Shown piece by piece: positions 50,170 to 60,509 of a DNA stretch of 64,000 nucleotides. Within the stretch, counting starts at the first letter, position 1, and every line of letters begins with the position of its first letter. The position numbers and the translations under genes are program-made. The stretch spans positions 1,555,165 through 1,619,164 of the forward strand of contig NZ_JEMG01000001.1 of assembly GCF_000600295.1 (NCBI RefSeq), written 5' to 3'. The notes under the pieces are model-generated. The model did not search any database. It was given only the letters and a program-made list of their open reading frames with translations, and was not told the DNA's origin. This stretch comes from Hylemonella gracilis str. Niagara R (lineage in GTDB: Bacteria; Pseudomonadota; Gammaproteobacteria; Burkholderiales; Burkholderiaceae_C).

Positions 50170-51198
50170 TCACAACCAACCGCTCAGATGCTTTTGCCCG
50201 ATCTGTCCTAAAGCCTTGACCCACTCCACCTCGTCATTGAGACAAGGGATGTAGCGGAACTCCTGCCCGCCCGAAGTCAGGAACGCTTCCCGCACTTCCT
50301 GGTCGATTTCTTCCAGGGTTTCGATGCAGTCGCTGGTGAAGCCGGGGCAGGCCACGTCCACGCGCTGCACGCCAGATCGGGCCAGGGCCATGACCGTGGG
50401 TTCGGTATAGGGCTGCAGCCACTTGGCCGCGCCGAAGCGCGACTGGAAGGTGACGAGGTATTGCTCGGCGTTGAGTTGCAGCGACTGGGCGAGCAGGCTC
50501 GCGGTCTGCTGGCATTCGTCGTAATACGGGTCACCCAGCGTGCGGTTGCGCTCGGGCAGGCCGTGGAAGCTGAGCACGAGCTTGCCGGTTGTGCCATCCG
50601 GGCGGCCGTGCGTTTGCCAATGCGCTTTGATGCGCGCGGCCAGGGCGCTGATGTAGCCAGGGTCGTCGTGGTAGCGGTTGACGAAGCGCAGCTCGGGCAG
50701 GGAGCGGATCTTGCCCGTCCATTGCGCCACGGCATCGACCACGCTGGCCGTGGTGGTGCCGGAATACTGCGGGTAGGCGGGCAGGATGAGGATGCGCTGC
50801 ACGCCCTCGGCCTGCAGGGCGTCGAGCTGTTGCGCGATGGAGGGCGAACCGTAGCGCATGGCGTAGCGCACGGTCACGTCCGGGCTGCTGGCCTGGAGTT
50901 GCGCATTCAGGGCAACGGCTTGCCGTTCGGTCCACACCCGCAGGGGCGAGCCCGATTTGTCACCGTCCCGCATCCAGATGCTGGCGTACTTCTTTGCAGA
51001 CTTGGCCGGGCGCACTCGCAGAATGATGCCGTGCAGGATGGGCCACCAGAGCAGGCGCGGAATTTCCACCACGCGTTGGTCACTCAGGAACTCACCCAGG
51101 TAGCGCCGCAGCGCGGCAGGCGTGGGGGCGTCGGGCGTGCCGAGGTTGCAGAGCAGGACGGCGGTCTTGGGGGTGGGCATGAGAGAGGTCGGTGTCAT
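50170..51198 (-). CDS. hemH: Ferrochelatase
   Basis: 342 residues. Motifs: VLLCNLGTPDAPTPAALRRYL, SPLRVWTERQA, ILPAYPQYSGTTTASV, VLSFHGLPERN (catalytic His) and ACPGFTSDCIETLEEID. It inserts Fe2+ into protoporphyrin IX at the inner membrane. The start at 51198 or at the internal Met (51180) cannot be separated. It follows the penicillin-acylase-family gene by nine bases and is the end of that operon. Confidence 0.97.
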   Translation of the reverse strand: MTPTSLMPTPKTAVLLCNLGTPDAPTPAALRRYLGEFLSDQRVVEIPRLLWWPILHGIILRVRPAKSAKKYASIWMRDGDKSGSPLRVWTERQAVALNAQLQASSPDVTVRYAMRYGSPSIAQQLDALQAEGVQRILILPAYPQYSGTTTASVVDAVAQWTGKIRSLPELRFVNRYHDDPGYISALAARIKAHWQTHGRPDGTTGKLVLSFHGLPERNRTLGDPYYDECQQTASLLAQSLQLNAEQYLVTFQSRFGAAKWLQPYTEPTVMALARSGVQRVDVACPGFTSDCIETLEEIDQEVREAFLTSGGQEFRYIPCLNDEVEWVKALGQIGQKHLSGWL

Positions 51199-51207
51199 TC
51201 GTCGGGT

Positions 51208-53745
51208 TCATTCATCCGGTTGGAGGATGAGGATGCTGCGCGTGGACTTGCGCACATCGTCGGCGTCCAGGTGCATGGTCTGGTAGCGGCCGAGCACGTA
51301 GTCCACGGCCTGGTCCTTGTAGTGGCGGTCGAACAGCACGCCGCTTTGGCCCACGGGGCTGATGCCCTGAGCCTGACCGGGCGCGGCGAAGTCGATGACG
51401 CGGCGGGTGGACGGTCCGTGGTGCACGCTCCAAGGTGCGGGCCCCACGCCATGGTTCAGGTTGTTGGGCAGCTCACGTCCGCCCGACACGGGGTAGGGGC
51501 CGACGTTGAAGAGCAGGTTCAGCGGCTTGACCTGACCCAGCGGGTGGTTGTGGGTGAGCTGGTGGTTGCTGCTCCAGGCCCAGCGGTTGATGGCCGACTG
51601 CCCATGCAGCTTCACCAGATGCGCCAGGGCGGCTTCCCAGGCCAGGGCCACGGTGTCGGCTCGGGTCTCTTGCTCGTAGGGTGTGCCGCGGTCGTCCCAC
51701 CAGGGCGAATTTACGTCGGCGGCGAGTCGCGGCAGCGCGGCGTCGATGGCGCGTGTGCGCAGCAGGTTGTTGAAGAGGGCGGGGCCGAGTTCATCGGCCA
51801 GGGCTGCACGCGCCAGCTCGTAGACGAACTGGTTGAACACCGTCGCGGTGATGCTGCCAGCCTCGTGACGGCCATCCCATTCGGCGAGTTGGTTCACCAG
51901 CACTTTCTGTTCGAGCGTGTTTTCCTCGGATTGCTCTGCCGCCGCACGCAGCAAGGGCAGCAGCGGACCCAGGATGCGCGCCGCGTACCGGCTTTGTTCG
52001 TCGAGTTGCAGGGCCTGGCTGTCGGCCACGGTCCAGCCCTCGCGCTTGTTGCTCAGCACGAAGTCCAGGCGACGCGCGCGCTCGGCATTGTTGTAATAGC
52101 CGTAGACCGGCACGCCGCTGCGCGGCAGGGGCTGCTGGTTGCCCGAGACGATGTAGCCGCGCGCGGGGTTTTCCTCCTGCGGGTTGTCGGCGAAGCGGTA
52201 GTAGCCGGGCTTTTCCGCCTGGCCTTGCGCGCTGTCCAAGATGAAGCTGGGGTTCACGCCGGCCGGCCGTTGCACCAGCTTGGCCGCGGCCCACCAGCCG
52301 ATGTCCCCCGCCGCATTCGCCCAGACGATGTTCAGGCCAGGCACATGCAGCTTGCTGGAGGCTTGTCGGGCCTTGGCCAAGGTGTCGGCGCGGTTGAGTT
52401 CGTGGAAGGCTTCGATGATGGGGTTCTCGGCCTCGTACAAGGTCCACCAGAGGGCCACGGGCGTGGCCGACGCATCGCCGCCCAGCGTGTCGGCATAGAC
52501 CTGGTTGATGATGGGGCCGTAGGGCGATTGCCGGATTTGCAGCGCTTCGGGTTCACCGCCCTTGACCTCGATCACTTCCTGGCGTGTACCGAGATCGACC
52601 CATAGCCCCCGGTACCAGACTTGACGCGAGTTTGCGGGGTTCGGGCGCAGGGCCACCAGGTCCATGTCGTCGTTCTGGAACATCGTCAGGCTCCAGCCGA
52701 ACTTGCCGTTGTGGCCCAGCAGGGCATAAGGACTCAGAGCCTGGAAGTGGCCGTAGAGTTCAAAGCCCGGGGTGTTGGCCGACGCAGGGACGCTGAGGTG
52801 CGCCTCCCACCAGACGGCGGGCAGGCTGAAGGCGATGTGCGGGTCACCCGCCAGCATGGGCTTGCCGCTGGCCGTGCGCCGCCCCGAGAGGGCCCAGGCA
52901 TTGCTGCCTTCCAGCAAAGGTACACCCGCCAGTTCCATGGCTTGCTGGCTGACTTCACCCACGCGGGCCAAGGTACGCCAGTCGGCGTCGCTCAAGGCCG
53001 AAGGAGAAGGCGGCGCGAGCGCTGCGCCGCGCGTGGCCTTGCCATCGTCCGGCCGGGCCTGGCCCAGGAGCTGGGCCTGCGGGCTGAGCACGCCCAGCGG
53101 GTTCCAGTCCACGTCGAAGATGCGCAGGTGGTCGGGGCCGAGCCGGTCGCGCACAAAAGTCAACACCGGCTCGGTGCGCAAGGCGGCGGCGAAGCTGTAG
53201 GCCAGGTAGCCGGTGACGGCCAGCGTGTCCTCGGGCGAGTAGGGCAGTGGGTTGTGGATGCCCAGGATCTCGAATTCCAGGGGCAGGGGGCGTGTTTCCT
53301 GGAATTCGTTGATGCCATCCAGGTAAGCCTGCAGCACGGGCCAGGAGGGGTGACGCGGATTGATGGCCCTGACGCGCACCTCGGCCTGCGTGCGCAAGCC
53401 CAGGGTGCGGAACAGCTTGTCCGTTTCCAGCAATTTGGGGCCGAGGATTTCGGCCAGCTCGCCCTTGGCCAGGCGGCGCATCAGTTCCATCTGGAACAGA
53501 CGGTCTTGCGCGTGCAGAAAACCCAGGGCGCGGTAGAGGTCCGTCTCGTTTTGAGCCTGGATGTGGGGCACGCCACGTTCGTCCCAGCGCACCTGCACCG
53601 GCGCCGTGAGGCCACGCAGGAAAAGCTCGCCATCACGTTGCGGCAGCTTGCTGCGCGCGTACCCATAGCCCAGCGCGGCCGCCAGCAAGAGGGCGAGGAA
53701 CAGGGTCAGCAGGGAGACGGCGAGGAGTTTGAACAGGGTTTTCAT
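51208..53745 (-). CDS. Penicillin acylase family Ntn-hydrolase
   Basis: 845 residues. One N-terminal membrane or signal segment (KLLAVSLLTLFLALLLAAALGYGY), an A-chain region (GVPHIQAQNETDLYRALGFLHAQDRLFQME), then the maturation site LLEGSNAWALSG near 280, where Ser becomes the N-terminal nucleophile after autocleavage. DPHIAFSLPAVWWEAHL and the late NHGVGPAPWSVHHGPSTRR are B-chain features. Such periplasmic enzymes cleave acyl amides including acyl-homoserine lactones, but the substrate here is unknown. Confidence 0.93.
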   Translation of the reverse strand: MKTLFKLLAVSLLTLFLALLLAAALGYGYARSKLPQRDGELFLRGLTAPVQVRWDERGVPHIQAQNETDLYRALGFLHAQDRLFQMELMRRLAKGELAEILGPKLLETDKLFRTLGLRTQAEVRVRAINPRHPSWPVLQAYLDGINEFQETRPLPLEFEILGIHNPLPYSPEDTLAVTGYLAYSFAAALRTEPVLTFVRDRLGPDHLRIFDVDWNPLGVLSPQAQLLGQARPDDGKATRGAALAPPSPSALSDADWRTLARVGEVSQQAMELAGVPLLEGSNAWALSGRRTASGKPMLAGDPHIAFSLPAVWWEAHLSVPASANTPGFELYGHFQALSPYALLGHNGKFGWSLTMFQNDDMDLVALRPNPANSRQVWYRGLWVDLGTRQEVIEVKGGEPEALQIRQSPYGPIINQVYADTLGGDASATPVALWWTLYEAENPIIEAFHELNRADTLAKARQASSKLHVPGLNIVWANAAGDIGWWAAAKLVQRPAGVNPSFILDSAQGQAEKPGYYRFADNPQEENPARGYIVSGNQQPLPRSGVPVYGYYNNAERARRLDFVLSNKREGWTVADSQALQLDEQSRYAARILGPLLPLLRAAAEQSEENTLEQKVLVNQLAEWDGRHEAGSITATVFNQFVYELARAALADELGPALFNNLLRTRAIDAALPRLAADVNSPWWDDRGTPYEQETRADTVALAWEAALAHLVKLHGQSAINRWAWSSNHQLTHNHPLGQVKPLNLLFNVGPYPVSGGRELPNNLNHGVGPAPWSVHHGPSTRRVIDFAAPGQAQGISPVGQSGVLFDRHYKDQAVDYVLGRYQTMHLDADDVRKSTRSILILQPDE

Positions 53746-53839
53746 GCGCAGTGTCTGGAATGGACCGTGGACCACTGGGGGCGGTGAACGAGGGGCGGTG
53801 CGTTGGAATCGGGGCGGGATGTCCGACTGCGCGTTTGTA

Positions 53840-55165
53840 TCACTGTGCGGTTGGCTTGCCTGCCGAGGGGACGATCCCCTCGCCCCAGGCCTGGACAGCG
53901 GCCACGCCGCTGCGCACGGCGCCTTCCAGGGTGGCGGGGTAGGGGCCCGCCACGTAGTCGCCGCAGGCCCACAGGGTGGGGGCGATGGTGGCGAGCGGGC
54001 GCGACAGGCCGGGCGTGCAGGCGAAGGTGGCGCGTTTCTCGACGATGGTCTGCACGGCTTGCAGCGTCAAGCCCAACTGAGCCTGCGCCTGTTGCAGCAC
54101 CTGGGCCTCGATGTCCTCGCGCTCGCCGGTGCTCGCGCTGACCACAAATGCCAGCAGGCCCTGGCTCTGGCCGGAGGCGTCCAGTTGCCCTCGGTCGAAA
54201 GCGAATTGCGCGGGATGGCGCGCCGAGCTGGGCAGGGCCAGCATGGGCGCGCGCAGCCGCGCCTCGGGGTGCCAGGCGTAGACCGTGCTGATGACGGTGT
54301 GTTGCAGGGCCTGGGCCTGCGCTGCCCAGACCGCGTTCTGTTCGTGGGCCAGCCGCGCGGCCTCGGGTGCGGGGCAGGCGAGCAGGGTGAGGTCCTGGCC
54401 CTGCAGGGCCTGCAGTTCACGCACGCGCTGGCCCAGGTGCACGGTGGTGCCGCGCGCGCTCAGCCAGCGCAGCGCAGCCTCGGGAAAGAGCGTGCCCAAG
54501 TCCACGCGCGGCAGCAGCAGATCGGCGCCATCGGGCGTGGCGAATAATGCATCGCGCAGCACGCGCAGAAAGACCTGGGCGCTGGCCTCGTGCATCGAGG
54601 TGTTGAGCGCGGACACGCACAGGGGCTCGATCAGCTCGGCCTGCACGCGCGGGCCAATGCGCGTGGGTGCCTGGGCGCAGAGTTCGGCCACGCTCAAGGC
54701 CTCATCGCACTGGAAACCGTGGGCCTGCCAGCGCAGCGCGGCGCGCAAAAGGCCCAGGCGTTCGCGCCAGGGCCAGCTGGGATGCCGCAACACGGCGGCC
54801 AGGACGCCCCAGGATGCGGGCAGCGAGGCCGGCAGGTGGGGCAGGCGCAGCCCCTGGCCGTCGGGACCGATCAAGGTCAGAGGCAGGCGCAGCAGCGCTG
54901 TTTCTCCGTGGCTTTCCGGCTGGTTGTCGGTGGTCACGCCCACCGTGCGCAGCAGGCGCAAGGTCTCGGTGTAGGCACCGATCAGGATGTGCTGGCCATT
55001 GTCCAGGCGCACCACCCGTCCGTTAGGCAGGGTGGCGTCCAGTCCGCGCGCGCGGCCGCCCGGCGTGCGCGCGGCTTCGTACAGCGTGACCTGATGCCCG
55101 GCCAAGGTGGCCGTGATGGCAGCGGCCAGACCCGCCCAGCCGGCTCCGACGATGGCGATCTTCAC
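53840..55165 (-). CDS. hpnE: Hydroxysqualene dehydroxylase HpnE
   Basis: 441 residues. FAD-binding KIAIVGAGWAGLAAAITATL and EAARTPGGRARGLD, LDNGQHILIGAYTETLRLL (HpnE signature), ELIEPLCVSALNTSMHEASA, and the C-terminal WACGDYVAGPYPATLEGAVRSG. It converts hydroxysqualene to squalene as the last step of the HpnC-D-E route. It lies 49 bases downstream of hpnD. Confidence 0.94.
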   Translation of the reverse strand: MKIAIVGAGWAGLAAAITATLAGHQVTLYEAARTPGGRARGLDATLPNGRVVRLDNGQHILIGAYTETLRLLRTVGVTTDNQPESHGETALLRLPLTLIGPDGQGLRLPHLPASLPASWGVLAAVLRHPSWPWRERLGLLRAALRWQAHGFQCDEALSVAELCAQAPTRIGPRVQAELIEPLCVSALNTSMHEASAQVFLRVLRDALFATPDGADLLLPRVDLGTLFPEAALRWLSARGTTVHLGQRVRELQALQGQDLTLLACPAPEAARLAHEQNAVWAAQAQALQHTVISTVYAWHPEARLRAPMLALPSSARHPAQFAFDRGQLDASGQSQGLLAFVVSASTGEREDIEAQVLQQAQAQLGLTLQAVQTIVEKRATFACTPGLSRPLATIAPTLWACGDYVAGPYPATLEGAVRSGVAAVQAWGEGIVPSAGKPTAQ

Positions 55166-55214
55166 GGTGGGGGCTGCAGGCGGTGCGGATGGGTTTGGCG
55201 CATGCGCAAGCCCT

Positions 55215-56108
55215 TCACATCCGCCCCAGGGCCTGCACCTTCCAGGCCAGCCAGAGCTTGCGCAGCGGCGTCAGGGCGACGCGCTGGTGCAGCACCTGGA
55301 AGTTGTCGCGTTCGATCTCGCGCAGCAAGGTTCGGTAGATGCTGGCCATCATCAGGCCGGGTTTCTGCGCGCGCCGCTCGGTGGCGGGCAGCTGGGCATG
55401 CAGGGCCAGCGCCTCGTCGTACAGGCCTTGGGCCCGCTCGGCCTGGAAGCGCATCAGGGCGATGAAACGTTCCGAATACTGGCGATTCAGGATTTCATGG
55501 GCCTTGACGTCGAAGCGCTGCAGTTCGTTGATGGGCAGGTAGACGCGCCCGCGCAGGGCGTCCTCGCCCACGTCGCGGATGATGTTGGTGAGCTGGAAGG
55601 CCAGGCCCAGGGTATGGGCGTAGCGCGTGCGGATGTCATCCATGGCGATGTCTGCCTCGCGCGGACCGCCGAAGATGCGCGCCGCCACTTCGCCCACCAC
55701 ACCCGCGACCAGATGGCAGTAGCGTTGCAGGCCCGGGTAGTCCAGGTAGCGGCTCTGCTGCAGGTCCAGCTCGCAGCCCTCGATGACGGCCAGCAGGTGT
55801 CGCTGTTCGATGCCGTAGCCGCTGACATGGGGCATCAGCGCCTGCACGGCAGGGTGCGTGGCCTGACCCTGCCATGCACGCCCCACCTCGGCTTGCCACC
55901 AGGCCAGCTTGGCGTGGGCAACCCCCGGGTCGCTCACCTCGTCGACCACGTCGTCCACTTCGCGGCAGAAGGCGTAAAAGGCGGTGATCGCAGCCCGCCG
56001 GGGGGGCGGCAGAAACATGAAGGCGTAGTAGAAGCTGCTGCCGGAGGCGGCGGCCTTGTCCTGGACGTACTGCGCGGGGGAGGAAGACGGGGGAACATGA
56101 ACCGGCAT
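55215..56108 (-). CDS. hpnD: Presqualene diphosphate synthase HpnD
   Basis: 297 residues from MPVHVPPSSSPAQYVQ. The squalene/phytoene synthase motifs are present: FYAFCREVDDVVDE (first Asp-rich motif), QRYCHLVAGVVGEVAARIFG and AFQLTNIIRDVGEDALRGRV (second Asp-rich motif). It joins two farnesyl diphosphates into presqualene diphosphate. hpnC, usually directly upstream, is not in this window; a chemoreceptor gene lies there instead, on the other strand. Confidence 0.93.
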   Translation of the reverse strand: MPVHVPPSSSPAQYVQDKAAASGSSFYYAFMFLPPPRRAAITAFYAFCREVDDVVDEVSDPGVAHAKLAWWQAEVGRAWQGQATHPAVQALMPHVSGYGIEQRHLLAVIEGCELDLQQSRYLDYPGLQRYCHLVAGVVGEVAARIFGGPREADIAMDDIRTRYAHTLGLAFQLTNIIRDVGEDALRGRVYLPINELQRFDVKAHEILNRQYSERFIALMRFQAERAQGLYDEALALHAQLPATERRAQKPGLMMASIYRTLLREIERDNFQVLHQRVALTPLRKLWLAWKVQALGRM

Positions 56109-56340
56109 GGCCGGGCATTGTCCCACGCCAGACCACAGGGCGTAGACCAGGCCGCTTTGACATGCATCGGGAGTCAACCAAGGGTTTTCACTGATGCCCA
56201 TGAAGACGAAACGCCTTGTTAACAAGTTCCAGGCAATGCCGACAATCTATGTACCATGCATGGGAGCCTGAAGCGTTGGCAGGCCCCGGGCCGCAAACCG
56301 GCCCTTTCCCTTTCGCTTGATCAGAAGAAAGACGATCCAG

Positions 56341-57981
56341 ATGAGTCACCGGCTGTTCGCGCTGATGCGCCAATTCACCATCCGTTTCCGCATGTACGCC
56401 GCCATCGGCGTTGTGCTGGTGCTGCTGCTCTTGGTGGGAGGCGCGGGCATGCTGGGCATGTTCCGCATTCATCAGATCAGCGGTCAGGTCATCAACGAAT
56501 CCCTGGCTGCGGTGGACCGCGTGTCTCATTTGCGGCTGGAAATGGCCACGGCACGCCAGTTCGAGAAGGACATGATCATCCAGTACGAGCAGCCTCAGCG
56601 CGTGGCCGAGAGCCGTGTGCGATGGGAAGAGGTGGCGCAGCGCATCGAGCAATCCCTGGGTGCTTTGGGCCAGGGCCTCGTGGGCGAGCAGAAGGATCAG
56701 GTCACGAAGGCGACCGAGCACTTCAAGCAATACCGAGCCATGTTCGGCCACCTTTCGCGCCAGATTGAAAGCAGTGTCTACGACACGGCGACGGCCGCCA
56801 GCCGCATGAGCATGCGCGCGGTGACCGAGCTTTCCGCCACCGACAAGGTGTTGACCCAGCTGGACGAAACGCTGCGCAAGGAGGCCGAGCTCGCCAACAC
56901 CAACCGCAACGAACTGCTGGACCAGATGCTGTTCATCTTCGCAGGCTTGGTCGCTGTCAGCCTGCTGATCGTCGTGCCCCTGACCCTGCTCAACATGCGC
57001 GCCATCTGCCAGCCGGTCGAGCTGGCGCGGCAGCTTTCACAGTCCATCGCCAGCGGCGACCTGACGCAGAGCCAGCAGGCTGAGGGTCGCGACGAGGTTG
57101 CCGACTTGCTGCGCGCGCTGGAGCAGATGCGCGCCGAGTTGGCCGGCATGGTGGGCCAGTTGCGCGACGCGGGCGAGAACATTGCCACGGCCAGCCGCGA
57201 AATCGCCACGGGCAACCATGACCTGTCCAGCCGTACCGAGCAGACCGCGAGCAATGTCCAGCAGACCGTGAGTTCCATCAGCGGGCTGACGGGCCATGTC
57301 CAGCACACGGCCAATGCCGCGCAGAACGCCAACCAGCTGGTCTCGCAGGCCACGCAGTCGGCCCAGCGTGGTGGCAAGGAGATGGAAGAGGCGGTGCAGA
57401 GCATGTACAGCATCAGCACCAGCGGCAAGAAGATCGCGGACATCGTCGCGGTGATCGACGGCATCGCCTTCCAGACCAATATCCTGGCATTGAACGCGGC
57501 GGTGGAGGCCGCCCGCGCGGGTGAACAGGGCCGGGGCTTCGCGGTGGTGGCTGGGGAGGTACGCAGCCTGGCCGGGCGCAGCGCCGAGGCAGCCAAGGAA
57601 ATCAAGCGCCTGATCGAAGCCAGCGTATCCGCCATCGACGGTGGCGCTCGCCAGGTGGAAGCCGCGGGCGCGGCGATGAAGGAGATCGTCTCCGGCGTCC
57701 AGCGCGTGCGCGACATCATGGGCGAGATCACCACCGCGGCCGACAGCCAGTCCCAGGGCATTGGCCAGGTCGATCAGGCAGTGCAGGAGATCGATCGCAT
57801 GACCCAGCAGAACGCCGCGTTGGTGGAAGAGTCCACGGCCGCCGCCGAGTCCATGCGCGAGCAGGCGGACCGCCTGGCCGAGATCGTGCGTCAGTTCCGC
57901 CTGGCGTCGTCGGGTGGCCGAACAGCGCCGGCGGGCGCAGTGACGGCGGGCTCGGTTCGGCCTCTGCTGCTCACGTCCTGA
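56341..57981 (+). CDS. Methyl-accepting chemotaxis protein
   Basis: 546 residues from [22 protein letters not shown]1 (about 21-44), a periplasmic helical domain (about 45-200), TM2 ([20 protein letters not shown]), HAMP ([20 protein letters not shown]) and the signalling tip [20 protein letters not shown]. The adjacent glutamate-rich helices fit methylation sites. It is the second chemoreceptor in the window and is unrelated in its sensor domain to the one at 37201-38841. Ligand unknown. Confidence 0.93.
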   Translation: MSHRLFALMRQFTIRFRMYAAIGVVLVLLLLVGGAGMLGMFRIHQISGQVINESLAAVDRVSHLRLEMATARQFEKDMIIQYEQPQRVAESRVRWEEVAQRIEQSLGALGQGLVGEQKDQVTKATEHFKQYRAMFGHLSRQIESSVYDTATAASRMSMRAVTELSATDKVLTQLDETLRKEAELANTNRNELLDQMLFIFAGLVAVSLLIVVPLTLLNMRAICQPVELARQLSQSIASGDLTQSQQAEGRDEVADLLRALEQMRAELAGMVGQLRDAGENIATASREIATGNHDLSSRTEQTASNVQQTVSSISGLTGHVQHTANAAQNANQLVSQATQSAQRGGKEMEEAVQSMYSISTSGKKIADIVAVIDGIAFQTNILALNAAVEAARAGEQGRGFAVVAGEVRSLAGRSAEAAKEIKRLIEASVSAIDGGARQVEAAGAAMKEIVSGVQRVRDIMGEITTAADSQSQGIGQVDQAVQEIDRMTQQNAALVEESTAAAESMREQADRLAEIVRQFRLASSGGRTAPAGAVTAGSVRPLLLTS

Positions 57982-58003
57982 GCGGCAAGCACGCGCGGCG
58001 GAC

Positions 58004-58990
58004 TCAGTTGAGGGCGCGCCGCGTCGCGCGGAACTCGCTTGGGCTCAGGCCCGTATGGTCGCGAAACACCCGGCTGAAATGCGCCGGGTTGCTGAAGCCC
58101 CAGGACAGGGCGATGTCGGTGATGGCGCGCTCCTTGGGCGAGGCGCCTTCGGACGAGTGCCTCAGCTCCCGGATGCAGCCTTCCAGACGCAGCTTCTGGA
58201 TGTGGCTGGACAGCGTGTGTTCCTCGTCGGCCCAGGCGTTGTAGAGGTGCCGCTTGCTGCAGTGGAGCGCCGCGGCCATGCGTTCGACAGTCAACGCGGG
58301 GTCGCGCAAGTGCAGGGCCAGGTAGCCGTGGATGCGCTCCTTCAATGCCTCGCGCTGGGTATGGCGGGTTTCATGCCCGGAGAGTTCGATCAGGGACAGC
58401 CGCACGAGTTGCGCGATGAGTTCACCCGCGCCGTGCGCGGCGTCGGCGCTCATGTTCGGCAGTTCCTGCAAGGTGCTGCGCATGGTCGAGAGCGCCACGC
58501 GCGCGATGCCGGTGGCCGCGCCACCTCGGGCAGCGCCCACGGTCCGGGCTACCAGGGGGTCCAGCCGCAACCCGCGCTCGATCAACGGCGTCTTGGGCAG
58601 CATCACGATCAGGTGCTCCACCTGGCCCGGGTTGTCCACGGTGTAGCTGCGCGTGGTGTCGTACAGCGTCCAGCTGCCCGGGCCGACCCAGGCCTCGCGG
58701 CCGTCCTGTTCGACCCGCGCGCGTCCTTGCAGAGGCGCGACGATCTTGAGGTAGCCGGGCGCGATGTCCGCGCGCGCCAGTCGCGCGGTGCGATGCACGC
58801 GATGGCGCTGGGCTTCGAGCCGCGTCAGGATGACGTCACCCGCGTGCGCGCGGGCGATGTGGCCATCGAAGGTGGTGTCGCCATAAAGGTCCGCTTCCAG
58901 TCCGCCAAAGAGCGTCCAGTTCCAGTCGCGCCAGATCGATGCGCGTTCGCTCGGGGCGTGGGCATCGGTGCTCAAGGTGGCGGCGTTCAT
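58004..58990 (-). CDS. AraC-family regulator (FeaR-like sensor domain)
   Basis: 328 residues from the Met before NAATLSTDAHAPSER (a Met three codons earlier is possible). N-terminal cupin-like AraC-binding domain (GHIARAHAGDVILTRLEAQRH, PLQGRARVEQDGREAWVGPG) and a C-terminal double helix-turn-helix (LTVERMAAALHCSKRHLYNA, TDIALSWGFSNPAHFSRVFR). It diverges from the ABC importer operon across 180 bases and is its probable activator. Related proteins respond to aromatic amines or aldehydes, which hints at, but does not prove, the cargo. Confidence 0.9.
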   Translation of the reverse strand: MNAATLSTDAHAPSERASIWRDWNWTLFGGLEADLYGDTTFDGHIARAHAGDVILTRLEAQRHRVHRTARLARADIAPGYLKIVAPLQGRARVEQDGREAWVGPGSWTLYDTTRSYTVDNPGQVEHLIVMLPKTPLIERGLRLDPLVARTVGAARGGAATGIARVALSTMRSTLQELPNMSADAAHGAGELIAQLVRLSLIELSGHETRHTQREALKERIHGYLALHLRDPALTVERMAAALHCSKRHLYNAWADEEHTLSSHIQKLRLEGCIRELRHSSEGASPKERAITDIALSWGFSNPAHFSRVFRDHTGLSPSEFRATRRALN

Positions 58991-59170
58991 GCGGGGCATT
59001 ATGGGACCGCCAATCTCTCGGACAAGGTCGGCGCGGGTTAACCCCGATGCTTGTGCGCGTTGGGGCAATTACTTTGTGCACGCTCAGCAAAGCCGGGTGG
59101 CCCGCAGGCCCCTAGGATGCTGAGCAGACAAGATGGCCTGACAGACCAACAACCCCTGAGGAGACACAGC

Positions 59171-60373
59171 ATGGCCCCGACCCCTGTTCAACAGCGCAAG
59201 CGCACCCTGATCAAGGGCGCCGCCGCAGCCCTCGGCGCGGCGACCTTCGCGCCCCAATTGCTGGCCAACAACGCACCCGTGCGCATCGGCTACACCATGG
59301 CACGCACGGGGCCTTGGACCGGTGGCGCGCAGACCAGCCAGGAACCCAATTACCTGCTTTGGGCAGAGCAGCAGAACGCCGCGGGTGGCCTGGATGTCCA
59401 AGGGGTGCGCCGCAGGATCGAGCTCATCAGCAGCGACGACCAGAGCAATGTGGAAACCGTCGTGCGCACCTATGAAAAGCTCATGGGCAGCGACAAGGTG
59501 GATCTGGTGCTGCCGCCCTGGGGCAGCGGCGCCAACTTCGCAGTCGCGCCGCTGGCCAACCGCTACGGTTACCCATTCCTGGCCCCGACCGCGCTGTCCA
59601 AGAAGTTGGTCGATCTGAAGCTGCCCTACTTCTTCCTGCTGCTGCAGCAGCCGGCGGCCATGATCGGCGCGTTGGTGGAACTGTTGAAATCGCAGGGCGC
59701 GAAGACCGCGGCGGTGATCTACGTCGATGACCTGTTTGGCCTGGAGAACTACGCCGCGCTGAAGGAAGCCGTGAAGGGCAGCGGCATCCGGCTGGTGGAG
59801 GAAAAAAGTTATCCCGGCAACACGCAAGACCTGTCGCCCGTGCTGCGCGCCATCAAGGACAAGAACCCGGATGCCTTCATCGGCCTGTCCTACCCGCCGG
59901 ACACCATCCTGGCCAGCAAGCAGTCCAAGGAAGTGGGCTTCAATCCGAAGTTCTATTACGCCTCGGTGGGCACGGCTTTCCCGCTGTACAAGAACGTGAT
60001 GACGCCTGCGGGCGCGGAAGGGGTGATGGGGATGGGTTCGTGGAACAGCAAGACCAGCCCTGGCGCGAAGGCCTACTTCGACGCGCATGTCGCCAGCCAG
60101 AAGAAGGAGCCCGACCGCTGGGCCAGTGGCGCGGCTTGGGCGGGGTTGGAGATTCTGACCAACGCCGTCAAGAGCGCGGGCCTGGACCGCAAGGCCATCC
60201 GTGACTTCGTCGCGAACAACACGCACCAGACCATCATCGGCGAGATCAAGTTCAACGGCAGCGAGAACGTGGGAACGCCGGGCACGGTAGGTCAGTGGCA
60301 GAAGGGCGAGTTCGAAGTGGTATGGCCACCGGCGCGCGCGACGGCGAAGCTCATCGCGAAGCCCAAGTGGTGA
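59171..60373 (+). CDS. Branched-chain-amino-acid-type ABC substrate-binding protein
   Basis: 400 residues. A twin-arginine-free Sec signal (RTLIKGAAAALGAATFAPQL) precedes a periplasmic-binding fold type I: PVRIGYTMARTGPWTGGAQT, RIELISSDDQSNVETVVRTY, LPPWGSGANFAVAPLANRYG and GYPFLAPTALSKKLV. TGAGGAG before ATG 59171 is a strong ribosome-binding site. The pocket residues do not reveal the ligand; amides, aromatic acids or amino acids are all possible for this family. Confidence 0.92.
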   Translation: MAPTPVQQRKRTLIKGAAAALGAATFAPQLLANNAPVRIGYTMARTGPWTGGAQTSQEPNYLLWAEQQNAAGGLDVQGVRRRIELISSDDQSNVETVVRTYEKLMGSDKVDLVLPPWGSGANFAVAPLANRYGYPFLAPTALSKKLVDLKLPYFFLLLQQPAAMIGALVELLKSQGAKTAAVIYVDDLFGLENYAALKEAVKGSGIRLVEEKSYPGNTQDLSPVLRAIKDKNPDAFIGLSYPPDTILASKQSKEVGFNPKFYYASVGTAFPLYKNVMTPAGAEGVMGMGSWNSKTSPGAKAYFDAHVASQKKEPDRWASGAAWAGLEILTNAVKSAGLDRKAIRDFVANNTHQTIIGEIKFNGSENVGTPGTVGQWQKGEFEVVWPPARATAKLIAKPKW

Positions 60374-60384
60374 AGTGATCGGTA

Positions 60385-60473
60385 GTCCCCCCTGAGGCGC
60401 TGCGCGCCTTCCCCCCTGAACGCCAACCTTCGGTGGCAGGAGGGACGCAGCCAGTGGCCTGGCTAAGCCAGTT
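60385..60473 (+). repeat. Dispersed intergenic repeat, copy 2
   Basis: In reverse orientation this matches the element at 4195-4378: CCCCTGAGGCGCTGCGCGCC, then GAACGCCAACC-TTCGGTGGCAGG-A-GGGACGCA, then the GGAAC/CCACGG flank. It lacks the roughly 75-base interior of copy 1. It lies between the binding-protein gene and livH and may form a strong mRNA hairpin that makes the first gene more abundant than the membrane genes. Confidence 0.75.
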
Positions 60474-60509
60474 CCACGGCTGCCCCGGCGCATCAATTTC
60501 CCTTTCAGA

